Shown piece by piece: positions 1-7,700 of a stretch of DNA of 11,299 bases. Origin of the DNA: Treponema sp. UBA4326 (GTDB lineage Bacteria; Spirochaetota; Spirochaetia; Treponematales; Treponemataceae); contig DGTW01000159.1 of NCBI GenBank assembly GCA_002393835.1, forward strand, positions 1 to 11,299. The letters are read 5' to 3'. The notes beneath the pieces are model-generated. The model worked only from the letters and a program-made list of their open reading frames with translations. It was not told where the DNA came from and made no database searches. Both the position numbers and the translations under genes were made by a program. Numbering within the stretch: the stretch's first letter is position 1; each line of letters opens with the position of its first letter.

Positions 1-130
1 AGCAGAAATTCCAGATGTCGGAAGAACTTGTGATTGTCATAAAAAAGTCTTCCATGTGGTCGTAATTTTCAATTTTGTAAAATGTTTCTCCGTCAAGCTC
101 GGTGAAAGTTCCCTTTACTTCTTTTTTCAT
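1..130 (-). CDS. N-terminus of a GH94/GH161-like glycoside phosphorylase (partial, runs off the window)
   Basis: The minus strand reads 43 codons from an ATG at 130-128 to the window edge with no stop. An AGGAGC ribosome site preceded by an A-tract lies 5 nt upstream of the ATG. The peptide starts MKKEVKGTF and contains FYKIENYD, then DFFMTITSSSD and IWNFC. From family knowledge, an opening of the form 'Y-K-I-x-N-Y-D ... FFMTI-S-S-D-W-F' is typical of large cytoplasmic beta-glucoside or beta-glucan phosphorylases (GH94 or GH161, often labelled 'GH36-type hydrolase domain'). Such enzymes split imported beta-glucooligosaccharides with phosphate to give glucose 1-phosphate. No signal peptide is visible, which fits a cytoplasmic enzyme. 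The gene diverges from the importer operon. Only the extreme N-terminus is seen, so the family call is tentative and the linkage specificity cannot be read. Confidence 0.55.
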   Translation of the reverse strand, partial: MKKEVKGTFTELDGETFYKIENYDHMEDFFMTITSSSDIWNFC

Positions 131-329
131 TTTCTGCTCCTTTTTTTTAATTCGCCTTAGCAACATTGCTTATTATTGAACTTTATTTACAATAAGAACG
201 ATAAAGTATGCTTTTTGAGATGTCAATTTTAAAGATTGGAAAAACCGAAAGATAGAAACCTTTCTGAAAAGCTACTTCCTACCATTACGATACTTCATGT
301 CATATACTCAAAATCGAGGAAATAAAGTT
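131..329. promoter_or_regulatory. Divergent intergenic region between phosphorylase-like gene and transporter operon
   Basis: This 199-bp AT-rich stretch separates two divergent start codons (130 minus, 330 plus), so promoters for both directions should lie here. Two small inverted repeats are visible: TTATTG (173-178) with CAATAA (190-195) around an 11-bp spacer, and GAAAG (247-251) with CTTTC (260-264). Either could be an operator for a shared sugar-responsive regulator, but both arms are short and AT-rich enough to arise by chance. No clean -35/-10 pair with a 16-18 bp spacer stands out on either strand. No regulator gene is present in the window. Confidence 0.4.
316..320 (+). promoter_or_regulatory. 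Ribosome binding site that fixes the start of the first permease
   Basis: GAGGA lies 9 nt before the ATG at 330. An in-frame ATG also exists at 297, but nothing like a Shine-Dalgarno sequence stands before it (the preceding bases are TTACGATACTTC), and the 11 residues it would add do not resemble a permease N-terminus. The start at 330 is therefore preferred. Confidence 0.7.
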
Positions 330-1307
330 ATGGAAAAAGAAATGACACAAACTTCAGTCACAATTCTCAACAAAAAATCCTTGTGGCAAAGGCTCAAAGA
401 AGAAAAATGGCTTCAGTTTATGGCATGGGCCGGGCTTATCTGGATGCTCGTGTTTAACTATGCCCCCATGTATGGTCTTCTTATCGCTTTTAAAAAGAAC
501 TACAGGATTACCACACCCTTGTTCAGCATTGAATTCCTGAAATCTGCATGGGCGGCGACTGGCGGTTTACAGCATTTCATAAACTTCTTCAAGGACGAGG
601 AATTCGTGAACATCATGGTGAACACTTTGGGAATCAGTATTCTCAAACTGCTCATTTGTTTCCCCCTTCCGATTGTGTTCGCGATTCTTCTGAATGAGGT
701 CAAGAGCGACCACTTCAAAAAGAACATTCAGACTATTTCTTATCTCCCCCACTTCCTTTCATGGGTCGTTTTGGGCGGAATCCTTACTTCATGGCTGGAC
801 GAAAACGGTATCGTGAATCAGATTCTTGTGCGGGTCGGAATCATGGAAAAACCTCTGGCCTTCCTCGCTTACCCCAGGTTTTTCTGGGCCATCGTAGTCA
901 TCTCTGATTTGTGGAAAGAGCTGGGCTGGTCGGCCATTATCTACCTGGCGGCAATCAGCGGAATCGACCAGCAGATGTATGAGGCTGCCGAAATTGACGG
1001 TGCGAGCAGGCTCAGGCAGATTTTTTCAATCACGATTCCTTCGATTAAGGGAACGATTATCATCATGTTCATTCTTGCGGTGGGCGGCCTGCTCAATTCA
1101 AACTTTGACCAGATTTTCGTTTTGTGGAATCCGCTGAACTCCGAGAGGTCAAATGTAATCGATATCTACACTTACACGACGGCTATGCGAAGCATGAGAT
1201 ATTCTTACGCTTCGGCAATCGGCCTTTTCAAGTCGGTTGTTGCATTCATCTTGCTCTTCTTTGCCAACCAGGTCACGAAGAAAGTCAACAAGACATCATT
1301 ATTCTAG
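330..1307 (+). CDS. ABC sugar importer permease, LplB family
   Basis: Inner-membrane permease of an oligosaccharide ABC importer (325 aa from the ATG at 330, a usual length for LplB-type permeases). Six hydrophobic segments can be traced at about residues 27-54, 92-121, 135-157, 184-209, 242-255 and 294-315. The cytoplasmic EAA loop that docks the ATPase is at about 218-237 (EAAEIDGASRLRQIFSITIP). The N-terminal pattern W..Y.PMYGLLIAFK is typical of the LplB/YteP group, whose known members import complex oligosaccharides such as aldotetraouronates. Its stop lies 21 nt before the second permease. The importer has no ATPase gene here; relatives use a shared MsmX-type ATPase encoded elsewhere. 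The beta-glucan substrate is inferred only from the downstream GH16 genes. Confidence 0.9.
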   Translation: MEKEMTQTSVTILNKKSLWQRLKEEKWLQFMAWAGLIWMLVFNYAPMYGLLIAFKKNYRITTPLFSIEFLKSAWAATGGLQHFINFFKDEEFVNIMVNTLGISILKLLICFPLPIVFAILLNEVKSDHFKKNIQTISYLPHFLSWVVLGGILTSWLDENGIVNQILVRVGIMEKPLAFLAYPRFFWAIVVISDLWKELGWSAIIYLAAISGIDQQMYEAAEIDGASRLRQIFSITIPSIKGTIIIMFILAVGGLLNSNFDQIFVLWNPLNSERSNVIDIYTYTTAMRSMRYSYASAIGLFKSVVAFILLFFANQVTKKVNKTSLF

Positions 1308-1328
1308 GAAGAGCTGAGGAGGAAAAAT

Positions 1329-2207
1329 ATGAGAAAAATTGGCGGAAGGCAAGTAAACGGAATTATCATCAACTCAATAATGCTTCTTGTCTGCTTTGCA
1401 GCACTTTATCCAGTCTGGTATACGATTATCGTTTCTTTCAATGATTCTGAGGACACTTTGCGGGGCGGCCTTTATTTCTGGCCTCGTGTCTTCACCCTTG
1501 AAAGTTACAAGACGGTTTTTCAGGACAAATCAATTATCCGGGCCTTCGGAATTACGATTTTGAGAACGCTTTTGGGAACTGTTTCCAGCGTAGTCTTCAC
1601 TTCCATGGTCGGATATGCTTTCTCTAAAAGGCATATTTTCGGAAACAAGGTCTACATGATTATCGGAACTATCACCATGTTCTTCGGTGGCGGTCTTATT
1701 CCGACTTTCATTCTGTACAAAAACATCGGTCTTTATGATAATTTTCTGGTCTACATAATTCCCAGCATGTTCAATTTTTACAACATGATTATTTTTATGG
1801 CCTTTTTCCGGGAATTGCCGGTGGGTCTTGAAGAATCGGCCAAGCTTGACGGTGCGAATGACCTGATTATCTTTTTCAGGATTATTCTGCCGCTTTCCAT
1901 GCCGGTTGTGGCCACGATTGCCCTTTTCAACGGTGTCTGGCAGTGGAACGATTACTTTACCGGCGTTATGTACATCAACGATGCGAATTTGCAGCCGATT
2001 CAGACTTTCCTTTACAGAATCGTAGCCAGTGCAAGCGCATCAAAGGCGGTCGTAAGTCTTCCTGCTGGAATTTCGGCTCAGCAGGTAAGCTCTCAGTCGG
2101 TTCGTCTTGCAACTATGGTCGTAACAACCCTTCCGATTGTGTGCGTTTACCCATTCTTGCAGAAATACTTTGTTAAGGGAATGTTGATTGGCTCAATCAA
2201 GGGCTAA
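1329..2207 (+). CDS. ABC sugar importer permease, YtcP/AraQ family
   Basis: Second inner-membrane permease (292 aa), partner of the one just upstream in a heterodimeric channel. The start has a strong GAGGAGG ribosome site about 6 nt upstream. About six membrane segments are visible (near residues 12-36, 74-98, 108-130, 138-160, 191-215 and 260-283). The EAA loop sits near 168-190 with the core EESAKLDGAN followed by FRIILPLS. The motifs FFGGGLIPTF and QWNDYF, and the ending KYFVKGMLIGSIKG, are typical of the YtcP subgroup that pairs with LplB permeases. The pairing and order (LplB, YtcP, binding protein) are standard for this importer class. Confidence 0.92.
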   Translation: MRKIGGRQVNGIIINSIMLLVCFAALYPVWYTIIVSFNDSEDTLRGGLYFWPRVFTLESYKTVFQDKSIIRAFGITILRTLLGTVSSVVFTSMVGYAFSKRHIFGNKVYMIIGTITMFFGGGLIPTFILYKNIGLYDNFLVYIIPSMFNFYNMIIFMAFFRELPVGLEESAKLDGANDLIIFFRIILPLSMPVVATIALFNGVWQWNDYFTGVMYINDANLQPIQTFLYRIVASASASKAVVSLPAGISAQQVSSQSVRLATMVVTTLPIVCVYPFLQKYFVKGMLIGSIKG

Positions 2208-2210
2208 AAA

Positions 2211-2229
2211 ACTGATTTAGACTGATTTA
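2211..2229 (+). repeat. Short tandem direct repeat before the binding-protein gene
   Basis: ACTGATTTA occurs at 2211-2219 and again at 2221-2229, a period of 10 bp, in the 45-nt gap between the second permease and the binding-protein gene. It is followed by TATATAG. The copies would lie on the same face of the helix, so a regulator site or part of an internal promoter is possible. No matching -35 element was found, and the unit is short enough to be chance. Confidence 0.35.
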
Positions 2230-2242
2230 TATAGAAAAAAAC

Positions 2243-2248
2243 GGAGGT
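2243..2248 (+). promoter_or_regulatory. Strong Shine-Dalgarno site of the binding-protein gene
   Basis: GGAGGT, with only AAAT between it and the ATG at 2253, is the best match to the anti-Shine-Dalgarno consensus in the operon. Binding proteins are needed in excess over their membrane permeases, so stronger initiation at this point is a plausible way to set the ratio. Confidence 0.6.
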
Positions 2249-2252
2249 AAAT

Positions 2253-3899
2253 ATGAAAAGAATCAAAAAAATTGCGATTGCTGCGGCTTTTGGCCTTGCG
2301 GCCTTCGCTTCATTGGCTTTGATTTCATGTAATGAAAAATCAGGCGGAAAGAACGGAACTCTTGCCGGAAGCGAAAATGAGCCTGGCTGGAAACTGAACA
2401 AAGACAAGAAAATTACTTTTGACTGGTATATAAATTTCTCATGGTTTGCCCGCCACTGGGGAGACTCAAAAGTGAGTAAATATATCACCGGGAAGACCGG
2501 CGTGGATGTAAATTTCATCGTGCCGGCCGGAAACGAGGCTGAAAAACTCAACACGATGATTGCGGGTGATGCTCTCCCGGATTTGATTACTCTGGGCTGG
2601 TACGAAGGCCAGGTTCCCATGATGATTGATTCCAGCCTTGTCTATGCCCTCGACGAGCTTGCCGAAGACTACGACCCCTATTTCTTTAAGATTGCAAATC
2701 CTGACAAACTGGGCTGGTACCGTCAGGAAGACGGCCATGTGTACGGCTATCCCAACGCAAGCTACACTCCCGCTGATTACGAAAAATATGCCGGAAAGCT
2801 CACTTCAAACGAGACTTTCCTTGTGAGAAAAGACATTTACGAGGCTCTTGGAAAGCCTGATATGACAACCCCGGAAGGATTTCTGGCGGCTTTGAGAAAG
2901 GCAAAACAGAAATTCCCGACAGCGAACGGACTTCCTCTGATACCTTTTGGAACTGCTGAATTCACTGATGTTGGAAACAGCCAGCTTCAGGGTGTTCTCC
3001 AGCATTTTCTGGCTCTCGATCCTGAAAAAGACGGAAAATTTGAGGATGCTGCCCTTGGTCTTACAGAAAACCCGGAATACATTCGATGGCTCAAGGCCCT
3101 GCGACAGGCTCACGAAGAGGGCTTGATTCCGACAGACATTTTCGTTGACAAACGAAGCCAGATTGAGGAAAAGGCAGCTCAAGGACGCTATTTCTGTATG
3201 CTTTACATGAACTGGGATATGCAGGCTCCCCAGAACGCTCTTTATGCCCGTGACCCGAATTCAATTTATGTTGCCGTTGACGGCCCGAAAAACACTCGGG
3301 GAGATGAGCCGAAACTTGCCGGCGGAAGCATTGCAGGCTGGACAGTCACACTCATCAGCAAAAAATGTAAGGACAAGGCCCGGGCAATTCAGTTCCTTAC
3401 TTATCTGATTAGCGATGAAGGTCAGATGGATACGAATTTTGGTATCCCGAACGAGACTTACACTATGGTCAACGGAATCCCGACCCTCACTCCAGAAGTC
3501 AAGGCTCTCGATTCCAGCGACAAAAACAAGCAGGAAAACGAGATTGGCGTTCTTTACACCTACTGGATGCTCATGGATACGGCCTGGCAGGCTCAGTGGG
3601 GTGTGGAATATGCGCCATCTCTGGAACAGCCGCAGCTTTGGACAAGGCCTTATGTCTGCTCTTATGCGGTTTATGACGGCCTCACTCTTCCGGTTGGTTC
3701 AGATGAAGATTTGATTTATCAGGAAATTCAGCGAAAGTGGGGAAAGGTGCTTTCAAATTTAATTCGTGCTTCCAGTGAAAAGGAATTTGACACGATTCTT
3801 GCTGATTATAACAAGTTCAAGGCTGACAAAGGTCTGGCAAAAGTCCAGAAAATTCAGACCGAGCTGATGAACAAAAACAAGGCCAAACTGGCAAAGTAA
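2253..3899 (+). CDS. Extracellular solute-binding lipoprotein of the sugar ABC importer (LipO/YtcQ type)
   Basis: Periplasmic, lipid-anchored binding protein (548 aa) that should deliver oligosaccharide to the two permeases upstream. The N-terminus MKRIKK followed by a hydrophobic stretch ends in a lipobox LISC with the lipidated Cys at residue 26. A charged Gly/Ser/Asn linker follows. The mature part shows the family-1 pattern: an opening strand ITFDWYINFSWF near residue 55, the conserved GDALPDLITLGWYEG block near 105-120, then a long two-lobed domain rich in exposed Trp and Tyr, suited to stacking on sugar rings. A length of about 500-550 aa is normal for the LipO/YtcQ group and longer than simple maltose-type binders. 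The ligand is not readable from sequence; beta-gluco-oligosaccharides are inferred from the neighbours. Confidence 0.9.
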   Translation: MKRIKKIAIAAAFGLAAFASLALISCNEKSGGKNGTLAGSENEPGWKLNKDKKITFDWYINFSWFARHWGDSKVSKYITGKTGVDVNFIVPAGNEAEKLNTMIAGDALPDLITLGWYEGQVPMMIDSSLVYALDELAEDYDPYFFKIANPDKLGWYRQEDGHVYGYPNASYTPADYEKYAGKLTSNETFLVRKDIYEALGKPDMTTPEGFLAALRKAKQKFPTANGLPLIPFGTAEFTDVGNSQLQGVLQHFLALDPEKDGKFEDAALGLTENPEYIRWLKALRQAHEEGLIPTDIFVDKRSQIEEKAAQGRYFCMLYMNWDMQAPQNALYARDPNSIYVAVDGPKNTRGDEPKLAGGSIAGWTVTLISKKCKDKARAIQFLTYLISDEGQMDTNFGIPNETYTMVNGIPTLTPEVKALDSSDKNKQENEIGVLYTYWMLMDTAWQAQWGVEYAPSLEQPQLWTRPYVCSYAVYDGLTLPVGSDEDLIYQEIQRKWGKVLSNLIRASSEKEFDTILADYNKFKADKGLAKVQKIQTELMNKNKAKLAK

Positions 3900-3901
3900 A
3901 A

Positions 3902-3935
3902 GCCGCTAATGCAAAAGCTGCAAACGCGGTGTTTT
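3902..3935 (+). promoter_or_regulatory. Nested hairpin followed by a T-run, between binding protein and CBM9-like gene
   Basis: GCCGC (3902-3906) pairs with GCGGT (3926-3930; one G-U). Inside it TGCA (3910-3913) pairs with TGCA (3919-3922) across a 5-nt loop, with 3-nt internal loops on each side. GTTTT follows. The hairpin begins 2 nt after the stop of the binding-protein gene. It is too weak for a confident terminator; a partial attenuator or a 3' mRNA-stabilising hairpin is more likely. Either would favour the binding protein over the downstream genes. Confidence 0.45.
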
Positions 3936-3949
3936 AAAAGGAGAAAAAA

Positions 3950-4723
3950 ATGAAAAAAGGAATGATTCTTGCTGCGGGTCTTTCTTCGATATTCGTGCTT
4001 TCATCTTGCCTTACTGTCAATGCGAAGAAGATTGTTCCCCCGCCATACACGCCGCCGAAAGTTGAGGGTGTAAAGGTTGGTGAAAAGGAAAGTCTTTCAA
4101 AAGTCTACTATTCAACATCCAGCTTCCCGAAAATCGACGGTCTTTTTGAGGAATGGCAGAATCTTGATGGCGTGCATACACACGAGCAGGTTTATGGCGG
4201 TCTTCTTGATCCAAAAAATGCTGACGGATTCTTCGTTGTCAGAACGGACGGCGAAAATCTTTATATCTATGCTGATGTCACTGACAATGATGCCGGCGTG
4301 AACGCTTACGAGGCAGGCCAGGCATGGCGTGGAGATTCAGTTGAGTTCTTCTTCGGAACGGACACTTCAAAACACAATTCATTTAAAGAAAGCGATGCCC
4401 GTGTGCGAATTATTCCGAGAAGCAAGACAGACAAGTTTGATGTTTCCATTGGAATCAATGATCAGGAAGTTCAGAGCGATGACATTAAGGCTGCTGTGGT
4501 TTATGGCGAGAAAGGCTATCAGGTTGAGGCGAAATTCCCGCTTTCAATCCTGTCAAACAAGCCTCTCAAACTGAACCAGAATCTTCGTTTTGACTTCCAG
4601 GTCAACGATGCGGACGGAGGAAAGGAAAGGACTGGCTTGCTGCACTGGAACAGCCCGAACGACAACACTTACGCTGACCCGGCTTCATGGGGTAATGCCA
4701 GGGTCGTAGCTCTTCCAGAGTAA
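3950..4723 (+). CDS. CBM9/DOMON-like carbohydrate-binding lipoprotein
   Basis: Secreted lipoprotein of 257 aa. The signal peptide ends in the lipobox LSSC with Cys20. A short proline-rich spacer (PPPYTPP, about 30-36) leads to one beta-sandwich domain from about residue 52 to the end. The domain has the hallmarks of CBM9/DOMON-like modules: PKIDGLFEEWQ at 60-70, LYIYADVTDNDAG near 104-116, GDSVEFFFGTD near 129-138, a central arginine strand (RVRIIPRS), and a late strand LRFDFQVNDADGG followed by a HWN motif. CBM9 modules bind ends of glucan chains and are usually attached to enzymes; here the domain is the whole mature protein, so it acts as a tethered binder rather than a catalyst. The ribosome site AAGGAG precedes the start. 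It sits between the importer and the hydrolases, which suggests a glucan-holding role, perhaps like surface glycan-binding proteins of Bacteroidetes. Membrane side is unknown. Confidence 0.8.
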   Translation: MKKGMILAAGLSSIFVLSSCLTVNAKKIVPPPYTPPKVEGVKVGEKESLSKVYYSTSSFPKIDGLFEEWQNLDGVHTHEQVYGGLLDPKNADGFFVVRTDGENLYIYADVTDNDAGVNAYEAGQAWRGDSVEFFFGTDTSKHNSFKESDARVRIIPRSKTDKFDVSIGINDQEVQSDDIKAAVVYGEKGYQVEAKFPLSILSNKPLKLNQNLRFDFQVNDADGGKERTGLLHWNSPNDNTYADPASWGNARVVALPE

Positions 4724-4759
4724 GAAAAGCGCATCATCTAAAAAGGAGAAAAAATTATT

Positions 4760-7700
4760 ATGAAAAAAAGATTGCTTGCTTTTGCTGCCCTTTCCCTTGC
4801 TTTCCTTATGGGAGCAGCGGCAGAGAAAATTACGGTTCAAAAAGATGCTGGCGGCTGGCGCTTGTTCGACGGCACAAAGCCAGTTGAGGTAAAAGGAATC
4901 GTCTGGTCTTACACACCGATTGGCGAGACCCACACTTACGATTTGTTCGGCAAGGATGAGGCTTTTATCCGCCGCATGATTGATACTGACATGCCCATGC
5001 TCAAATCAATGGGAGTGAATGTAATCCGCTGCTTCTCTACGATTCCTGCGAAATGGGTCGAGTACATTTACACAAAATACGGAATCTACACGGTAATCAA
5101 TGACTTGCTCGGTCGTTACGGCGTGAGTGTCCGAGGAACCTGGTACGGTCAGACCGACTATTCTGACCAGTACACCCGGGAAGTCTTGATTGAGCAGGCG
5201 AAAAAGACTGCCGAAAGCTACAAGGGCGTAAAAGGCGTTCTCATGTACATGTTCGGAAACGAATCGAACTACGGTCTTGTCTGGTCTTCAACAGAAATCG
5301 AAAATCTCCCCACTGGTGAGCAGAATGTGGTAAAGGCAGGCTATCTCTATGACCTGCTCGAAAAGGCCATGGCAGCCTGTAAGGAAATCGACCCTGACCG
5401 CCCTGTTGGAATCGTAAACGGAGACACACAGTACCTGGATTTGATTCACAAACTCTGCCCTTCCCTCGATATTTTGGGCGTTAACGCATACCGGGGCTAC
5501 AAATTCTACGACAGCTTTTATGAGAACATCGCTGATGTAGTTGATAAGCCGGTCATGCTCACGGAGAGCGGTGCCGATGCCTTCAACGATTTAATGGGTC
5601 AGGAAGATCAACTTGCTCAGATGAATTATCTCAAAAGTCAGTGGGAAGAAATTTATCAGCAGGCATACGGAAAAGGAAAAAGCCAGAATATAATCGGCGG
5701 CTTTGTTTTTGAATGGATGGACGAATGGTGGAAACGCTACCAGAACAAAAATCTTGATGTTCACGATGACGCTTCATGGTCAAACGCAGGATATGATGTT
5801 GACTATGCTGACGGAAAGAACAACATGAGCGAGGAATGGTTCGGAATCGTAGCTCAGAGTCCGGTGATAAAAGACGGAATCAACATGAGGGTTCCAAGAG
5901 CGGCTTATTACATGCTTTGTGACGCATGGAAACTCAGCCTTTATGATTCAAGTCTTTCTCAGGTGAATCAGACTTTTGCCAGCCTTCCCTACTCAATGTA
6001 TGTGGCCAGAGGCAATGAAAAGACAATCAAGCAGCGCCTTAATGAGCAGGAATTCGTAAAAATCACCCAGCTGGATGCGAGCGTTCAGGCAGTAACTCCT
6101 GTTTATGTTACGGGTCTCAAAGAGGACATCAAAAACAAGGACAACTGGAAGCGCAACATGAAGTATCCTGATGATCAGGATAAAACTGTTGAGCCAAAAG
6201 TCAGCGCTGAGGCAACTCTCGGACTTACGGTAAAACCTTGGGAAAATTTCACAGGCGACATCACATTCAAGGCATGGAACGCAGAGCCTTACACAAACCT
6301 TGCCGACCACTGGGCAATGTACTACACAAAAGATGCCGATGCGGAAGAAAAAAACTTGAAACATGCGGCTGTCTACTCAGCAGACTTCAACTACACCGGC
6401 AGTGTTTTTGATGTCGCCGGCTACTATCATGTCGGACACGCAAGCTTTGAAGGATACGGCGACCCCTTCTGCATCAGCAAGGAAGCCTACGACATTATCG
6501 GCTATGACATGAACAATTCAGCGGCACCAATCGCACTTGAATTCAAGGGAAAGGGCCGTCTTGCAGGACTTGATGTAATCGGCGGCCCGGAAGTCTGGGG
6601 ATACTCAAAGCCGCAGATTCTGGCAAACTATTTCAAATGGCTCCCGAATGTTGGGCCGCTTGATGGAATCGTGCTTAACGCAACCTATGCAGAGGAATTC
6701 GGCGCATCAAAGAATGTAAATTATGATCCGCGCAATGGCTTTGGCCCTGGAAGAAAAGCCTCGGTCTACACAGAGCTTTATTATGGTCCCTGGCTTACGG
6801 TAAAACTTGGTGCCCTTCATGCTGGTTCAGAAAAACTCGGTGCTAAGTACATCAAAAAATCTGGCGGAATCGGAGAAATTGAAGTCAAGGATACTTTGGG
6901 TGCTTTCGGTCAGATTGGAACGAACATGTTCCAGCACGCTTACATCTATGTTAACGGAATTTACCGTGGCCTTGTCGCAGATACAAATGCTGCGGCCGTG
7001 CGGGGAAGTTTCTTCACTGGGGATTCTGGAAGCGGAAACAGGATTGAAATTCAGGGCGGTGTAGATGCTGCATACGGTAATTTCGTGCTCAAGCCAATTT
7101 TCCGAATGAGGATGCCGATTGAAGATTCTTGCGGAAGAAACCTGCTTTCGGGGGCACCATTTGTCGTCGGTATGGGCAACCGCCGTTCACTGGAAGTTGA
7201 AGCCGTACTCACTTATGACCCGGAAGGAGCGACATGGTTCCATGAATGGAATTCAAGCGACATTGAGGGAGCGAATTTCGCAATTTCTTTGACAGGATTC
7301 TATCAGGCTTATGCAGGAAAAACTGATAATCTTCCTTTCAAGAGCAATACGAAAACAGAAGGAAAAAACAACGACGGCACTTCGATTAAGGATTTCGTCT
7401 GGTATGATGGCGGAAACCTGCCTTTGCAGTACAATTTGTGGACTGTCGGAACTCGCGTGGTCACAAATCCGATTGCAAACCTTCGTCTTGTTGGAAGTTT
7501 TACTGCTGGTCGGCTTGGCTCAACTACAGGAAGCTACAAAGAAACGAGAGAGTTTGTTAATTTCGTGAGGGCAAGTCTTGCTGCTCGATATAACAAGTGG
7601 ATAGTTTCAGGAAGCATTGCTTTGAATGACTGGGGTACAGAAAACTGGTGGCGAGATTTCAACAGGACTTTCCCCCTTCAGTACACATTTGATGTAGCAT

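Noticed and set aside
297..329. Longer N-terminus for the first permease from the ATG at 297
   Set aside because: No ribosome site precedes 297, whereas GAGGA is well placed for the ATG at 330.
1124..1444. 106-codon plus-strand frame bridging the two permease genes
   Set aside because: It overlaps both permeases in another frame; both have EAA loops and proper ribosome sites, and this frame has neither domain nor start signal.
2204..2620. 138-codon minus-strand frame opposite the start of the binding-protein gene
   Set aside because: It is antisense to the signal peptide and first lobe of a well-supported lipoprotein, with low-complexity Phe/Ser/Pro content and no recognisable domain.
3902..3935. 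Full operon terminator between the binding-protein and CBM9-like genes
   Set aside because: The outer stem has only four GC pairs plus a G-U, has internal loops, and is followed by only four T before an A-rich ribosome site; it is kept as a possible attenuator or stabiliser.
5993..6364. 123-codon minus-strand frame inside the glycosidase fusion gene
   Set aside because: It is an antisense shadow with hydrophobic, Cys/Val-rich content and no coding support.
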